The notes beneath the pieces are model-generated. The model was not told where the DNA came from and made no database searches. It worked only from the letters and a program-made list of their open reading frames with translations. The translations under genes and the position numbers were made by a program. Of a stretch of 64,000 nt of DNA, positions 61,278 to 64,000 are shown piece after piece. Source of the stretch: an uncultured Bacteroidales bacterium (lineage in GTDB: Bacteria; Bacteroidota; Bacteroidia; Bacteroidales; Paludibacteraceae); assembly GCA_944322025.1 (NCBI GenBank), contig CALUOH010000043.1:1-64000 (forward strand). Reading direction: 5' to 3'. The number at the start of each line of letters is the position of its first letter. Position 1 is the stretch's first letter.

Positions 61278-63254
61278 ATGAGTTACTTGAAGTTTGACAG
61301 GACATTGGTGGCCAACCTTGAGAAGTCATTGGCCATTGAGATGCTGAGGACTAACGAGACTGGGGCTTATGCCAGTACGACAATCGTGGACTGCAATACA
61401 CGGAAGTACCACGGTCTGCTGACAGTACCGATACCGGAACTGGACGATGACAATCATGTGCTGCTGTCGTCATGTGACGAGACTGTGGTGCAGCACGGGG
61501 CGGAGTTTAATCTCGGCGTACACAAGTACGGGGACAACTGCTTTTCGCCCAACGGGCATAAGTATATCCGGGAGTTGCATATAGATGCAGTCACGTCAAC
61601 GATTTACCGCATAGGTGGGGTCATATTGCAGAAGGACATGGTGCTGGAGAGTGATTCAAACAGGATGCTCATAAGGTATACGTTGCTTGAAGCGCATTCG
61701 CCTACTGTGTTGCGACTGCGGCCGTTTCTCGCATTCCGTAATGTCAATGAGCTGACGCACGAGAACGGAGCGGCAGACACTTCGTACAGACCCGTAGAAA
61801 ACGGGATTGCGTGCCGCATGTATCCCGGCTATCCGGAGCTTGTGATGCAGATAAACAAGAAGGCGGAGTTCTTCTATGTCCCCGACTGGTACAGAGGTCT
61901 GAAATACCCTAAGGAACAGGAGCGTGGATATGATTATGAGGAAGACCTGTTCGTGCCGGGCTATTTTGAATTGCCAATCAAGAAAGGTGAGCCGGTGGTA
62001 TTCGCCGCCGGGACAGGGCCAGTTAATGTGCGCGGGCTTAAAAGACTGTATGAGAGGGAGGCGGCGAAACGCATTGTACGCTCGGACTTTTACAGTTGTC
62101 TGAAGAGTGCGGCCATGCAGTTCTGCAACAGGAAGGAGGACGGGTATTATGTCATAGCAGGCTATCCGTGGTTCAAGTACCGGGCGCGCGACGAGTTCGT
62201 ATCACTGCCGGGACTCACGCTGTCGACAGATAATGTGGAGATGTTCGAGAAGGTCATGGTTAACGGAACAAAGGCCGTGAGGGAGTTCATATCCGGAATC
62301 GGGAACACGACGAGACTGTATGAGATGGATGTGCCGGATGTGCTGTTATGGTACATTTGGGCAGTGCAGCAGTATGCCGTCAAGGTGTCTCCGGAACGTG
62401 CGTCTGATTTGTATGGGGATACAGTACTCGACGTGGTGGACTTTATCAGGAGGCAGCGTCACCCGAACCTGTTCGTACATGACAACGGACTGCTGTATAC
62501 GGACGGTAAGAGAGTGCCTGTCACATGGATGAATGCTATGGAGAACGGAGTGCCAGTCAATCCGCGCAGCGGATATGTGGTGGAGATAAACGCCCTGTGG
62601 TTTAACGGATTGAAGTTCGCATCGGAAGTGGCCGCAGCCAAAGGGATGGACAATATATCGGACTTGCTTAATTACGAGTCGGAACTGCTGAGGCGGTCGT
62701 TTACAGAGACATTCTGGAACGGGTATTACCTTTACGACTATGTGGACGGTGACAATAAAGACAAGGAGGTGCGTCCGAACATGATATTCGCGGTGGCACT
62801 GCCTCATTCTCCATTGGAACGCGAGCAGCAGCGTGCTGTGGTGGATATAGTCACAAGGGAACTGTTGACTGTCAAGGGGCTGCGCAGCCTTAGCCCCAAG
62901 AGCGGGATGTACCGTCCGCTGTATGCTGGAGTACAGAGGGAGCGAGACCGTAATTACCACAACGGCCCTGTATGGCCGTGGACAATAGCGGCATATGTCG
63001 AGGCATACCACAGGGTGTACAAGGCCGGGGGAATGTCGTTCCTTGTAGGAGTGATGGCTGGTTTCGAGTCGGAGATGACACAGCTTACGGTCGGAACACT
63101 GTCCGAACTGTATGACGGTAACCCTCCGTTCAGGGGGCACGGGGCGATGAGTTTCGCCATGTCGGTGGCAGGTGTGTTGCGTGCGTACGACGTGATACGC
63201 GGGACGGTGGAGAGTATGACTTCTGCAATGGAGAGGTCTAATGGAAACATATGA
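61278..63254 (+). CDS. Glycogen debranching enzyme (GDE_C type)
   Basis: Amylo-1,6-glucosidase of 658 residues, the two-domain bacterial/archaeal type: an N-terminal beta domain (NTRKYHGLLTVPIPELDDDNHVLLSS near 40-66) and a C-terminal helical toroid. The characteristic GYPWFKYRARDEF is near residues 294-306 (usual GYPWFxxWGRD), and NGPVWPWTIAAYVEAY near 560 ends the active site region. It degrades glycogen with phosphorylase or acts in its trimming. Cytosolic. Coupled by a 4-base overlap or 17-nt gap to the next gene, a glycogen-synthase-like enzyme. Confidence 0.93.
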   Translation: MSYLKFDRTLVANLEKSLAIEMLRTNETGAYASTTIVDCNTRKYHGLLTVPIPELDDDNHVLLSSCDETVVQHGAEFNLGVHKYGDNCFSPNGHKYIRELHIDAVTSTIYRIGGVILQKDMVLESDSNRMLIRYTLLEAHSPTVLRLRPFLAFRNVNELTHENGAADTSYRPVENGIACRMYPGYPELVMQINKKAEFFYVPDWYRGLKYPKEQERGYDYEEDLFVPGYFELPIKKGEPVVFAAGTGPVNVRGLKRLYEREAAKRIVRSDFYSCLKSAAMQFCNRKEDGYYVIAGYPWFKYRARDEFVSLPGLTLSTDNVEMFEKVMVNGTKAVREFISGIGNTTRLYEMDVPDVLLWYIWAVQQYAVKVSPERASDLYGDTVLDVVDFIRRQRHPNLFVHDNGLLYTDGKRVPVTWMNAMENGVPVNPRSGYVVEINALWFNGLKFASEVAAAKGMDNISDLLNYESELLRRSFTETFWNGYYLYDYVDGDNKDKEVRPNMIFAVALPHSPLEREQQRAVVDIVTRELLTVKGLRSLSPKSGMYRPLYAGVQRERDRNYHNGPVWPWTIAAYVEAYHRVYKAGGMSFLVGVMAGFESEMTQLTVGTLSELYDGNPPFRGHGAMSFAMSVAGVLRAYDVIRGTVESMTSAMERSNGNI

Positions 63255-63271
63255 GTGGAGGGGGGCTGGAG

Positions 63272-64000
63272 ATGAAAGTACTGATGTTCGGGTGGGAGTT
63301 TCCCCCACATATATTAGGAGGTTTAGGCACGGCGAGTTACGGGCTAACCAAGGGGCTGGCCGCACAGGGCGATGTGGAGATAACGTTTGTCATCCCGAAG
63401 CCGTGGGGCGACGAGGACCAGAGCTTCTTAAAAATCATAGGGGCGAACCGTGTGCCTGTGGTGTGGCGCGATGTGGACTGGGGATTTGTCAATGAGCGTG
63501 TCTCCGGATATATGACGCCAGACGAGTATTATCGCCTGCGGGACGGGATACGCTATGATTTCCGGCGCATAGGCACGGATGAACTGGGGTGCATCAATTT
63601 TTCCGGCCGTTATCCGGATAATCTGATGGAGGAGATTTCGAATTACGAGGCTGTGGCGAGCGTGCTGGCTCATTCGCTGCAATATGACATCATACATTCG
63701 CACGACTGGCTCACATATCCGGCCGGCATATTCGCGAAACGGATATCGGGCAGGCCGCTGGTCATACATGTGCATGCCACTGACTATGACCGCAGCAGGG
63801 GTAACGTTAACCCGGATGTGTACCGTATAGAGAAAGAGGGCATGGATGTGGCGGACAGGATAATCACAGTCTCGAACCTTACGCGGGCGACTGTGATAGA
63901 GCGTTATCACCAAAATCCGGATAAGGTGGTCACTGTGCATAATGCAGTGGAGCCACTCGACTGTCTGAAAGAGATAGAGGTGAAGCCCCATGAGGATAAA
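63272..64000 (+). CDS. Glycogen synthase-like glycosyltransferase (partial, cut by window end)
   Basis: The first 243 codons are present and the frame is still open at 64000. MKVLMFGWEFPPHILGGLGT is the typical N-terminus of GT4/GT5 enzymes that bind the donor nucleotide sugar. HSHDWLTYPAGIFAK near residue 135 and VIHVHATDYDRSRGN near 160, TVSNLTRATV and VHNAVEP near 225 match the N-terminal Rossmann half. ATG 63272 has GGAG upstream and is typical; ATG 63251 overlaps the debranching stop by 4 nt and is possible. In related Bacteroidales a GH57 enzyme gene often follows, but that is outside the window. Confidence 0.9.
   Translation, partial: MKVLMFGWEFPPHILGGLGTASYGLTKGLAAQGDVEITFVIPKPWGDEDQSFLKIIGANRVPVVWRDVDWGFVNERVSGYMTPDEYYRLRDGIRYDFRRIGTDELGCINFSGRYPDNLMEEISNYEAVASVLAHSLQYDIIHSHDWLTYPAGIFAKRISGRPLVIHVHATDYDRSRGNVNPDVYRIEKEGMDVADRIITVSNLTRATVIERYHQNPDKVVTVHNAVEPLDCLKEIEVKPHEDK

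Overview
The window looks like Bacteroidales (phylum Bacteroidota) chromosome. It carries envelope and type IX secretion/gliding proteins typical of that phylum: a GldH lipoprotein, PorE, the DUF5103 Plug protein and a PorT-family barrel. It also carries the Bacteroidetes-type RNA polymerase omega, a pyrophosphate-dependent phosphofructokinase, a DPP5-type peptidase and an OstA-like protein. Several genes and tRNAs follow promoters that fit the Bacteroidetes pattern TTTG, 19-20 nt, TAnnTTTG. Shine-Dalgarno sequences are mostly absent. I cannot assign family or genus. No IS element, prophage, CRISPR array, rRNA operon or integrase was seen; this is mostly core chromosome with some unusual intergenic DNA.

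Layout, left to right. 1-4.0 kb: gldH, an aldose-1-epimerase-like protein, tdk, a HAD phosphatase and thiL, all C-rich on the coding strand, then tRNA-Phe. 4.4-5.6 kb: bamD and omega. 5.7-12.1 kb: one tight operon with a BASS transporter, a PlsC-like acyltransferase, an Omp85-type barrel, a degenerate GH20-like protein, a cyclophilin and FtsE. 12.1-12.6 kb: gene-free DNA with a 208-bp imperfect palindrome and a second long hairpin, followed by an unknown lipoprotein and trigger factor. 15.5-25 kb: a tripartite RND efflux operon followed after 18 nt by a 1281-residue BspA-like LRR protein. 25.4-30 kb: a calcineurin-PQQ fusion, PorE and thyA. 30.4-34.6 kb, minus strand: DPP5, miaA, a YiiX-like cysteine hydrolase and a DUF4878 lipoprotein. 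34.8-37.6 kb: tRNA-Leu, an Arg-rich unknown ORF and gpmI.

37.8-47.2 kb is a seven-gene envelope operon: PpiC-type foldase, SurA-like lipoprotein, SurA, OstA-like protein, USP-like protein, a LysM x3/periplasmic-binding fusion and a PorT-family barrel. 47.25-47.6 kb is a promoter-to-terminator unit with no convincing gene (candidate small RNA). Then come PPi-PFK, folA and a YugP-type protease (minus), glgB, a YhcH protein and a lipoprotein (minus), a LA_2272-type repeat protein with a sugar nucleotidyltransferase, tRNA-Gln, a short ResB-like protein, and an operon of the T9SS Plug protein, a TRIC-type channel, glycogen debranching enzyme and a glycogen-synthase-like glycosyltransferase cut by the window end.

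Functional themes are outer-membrane protein folding and insertion (BamD, SurA group, OstA, Omp85), type IX secretion (PorE, Plug, probably PorT family), glycogen metabolism (glgB, debranching enzyme, glycosyltransferase), thymidylate/folate supply (tdk, thyA, folA) and glycolysis (gpmI, PPi-PFK). The most unusual DNA lies between genes: at least two families of short dispersed repeats, several long U-tract-poor hairpins, a 208-bp palindromic element, and local reversals of strand composition.
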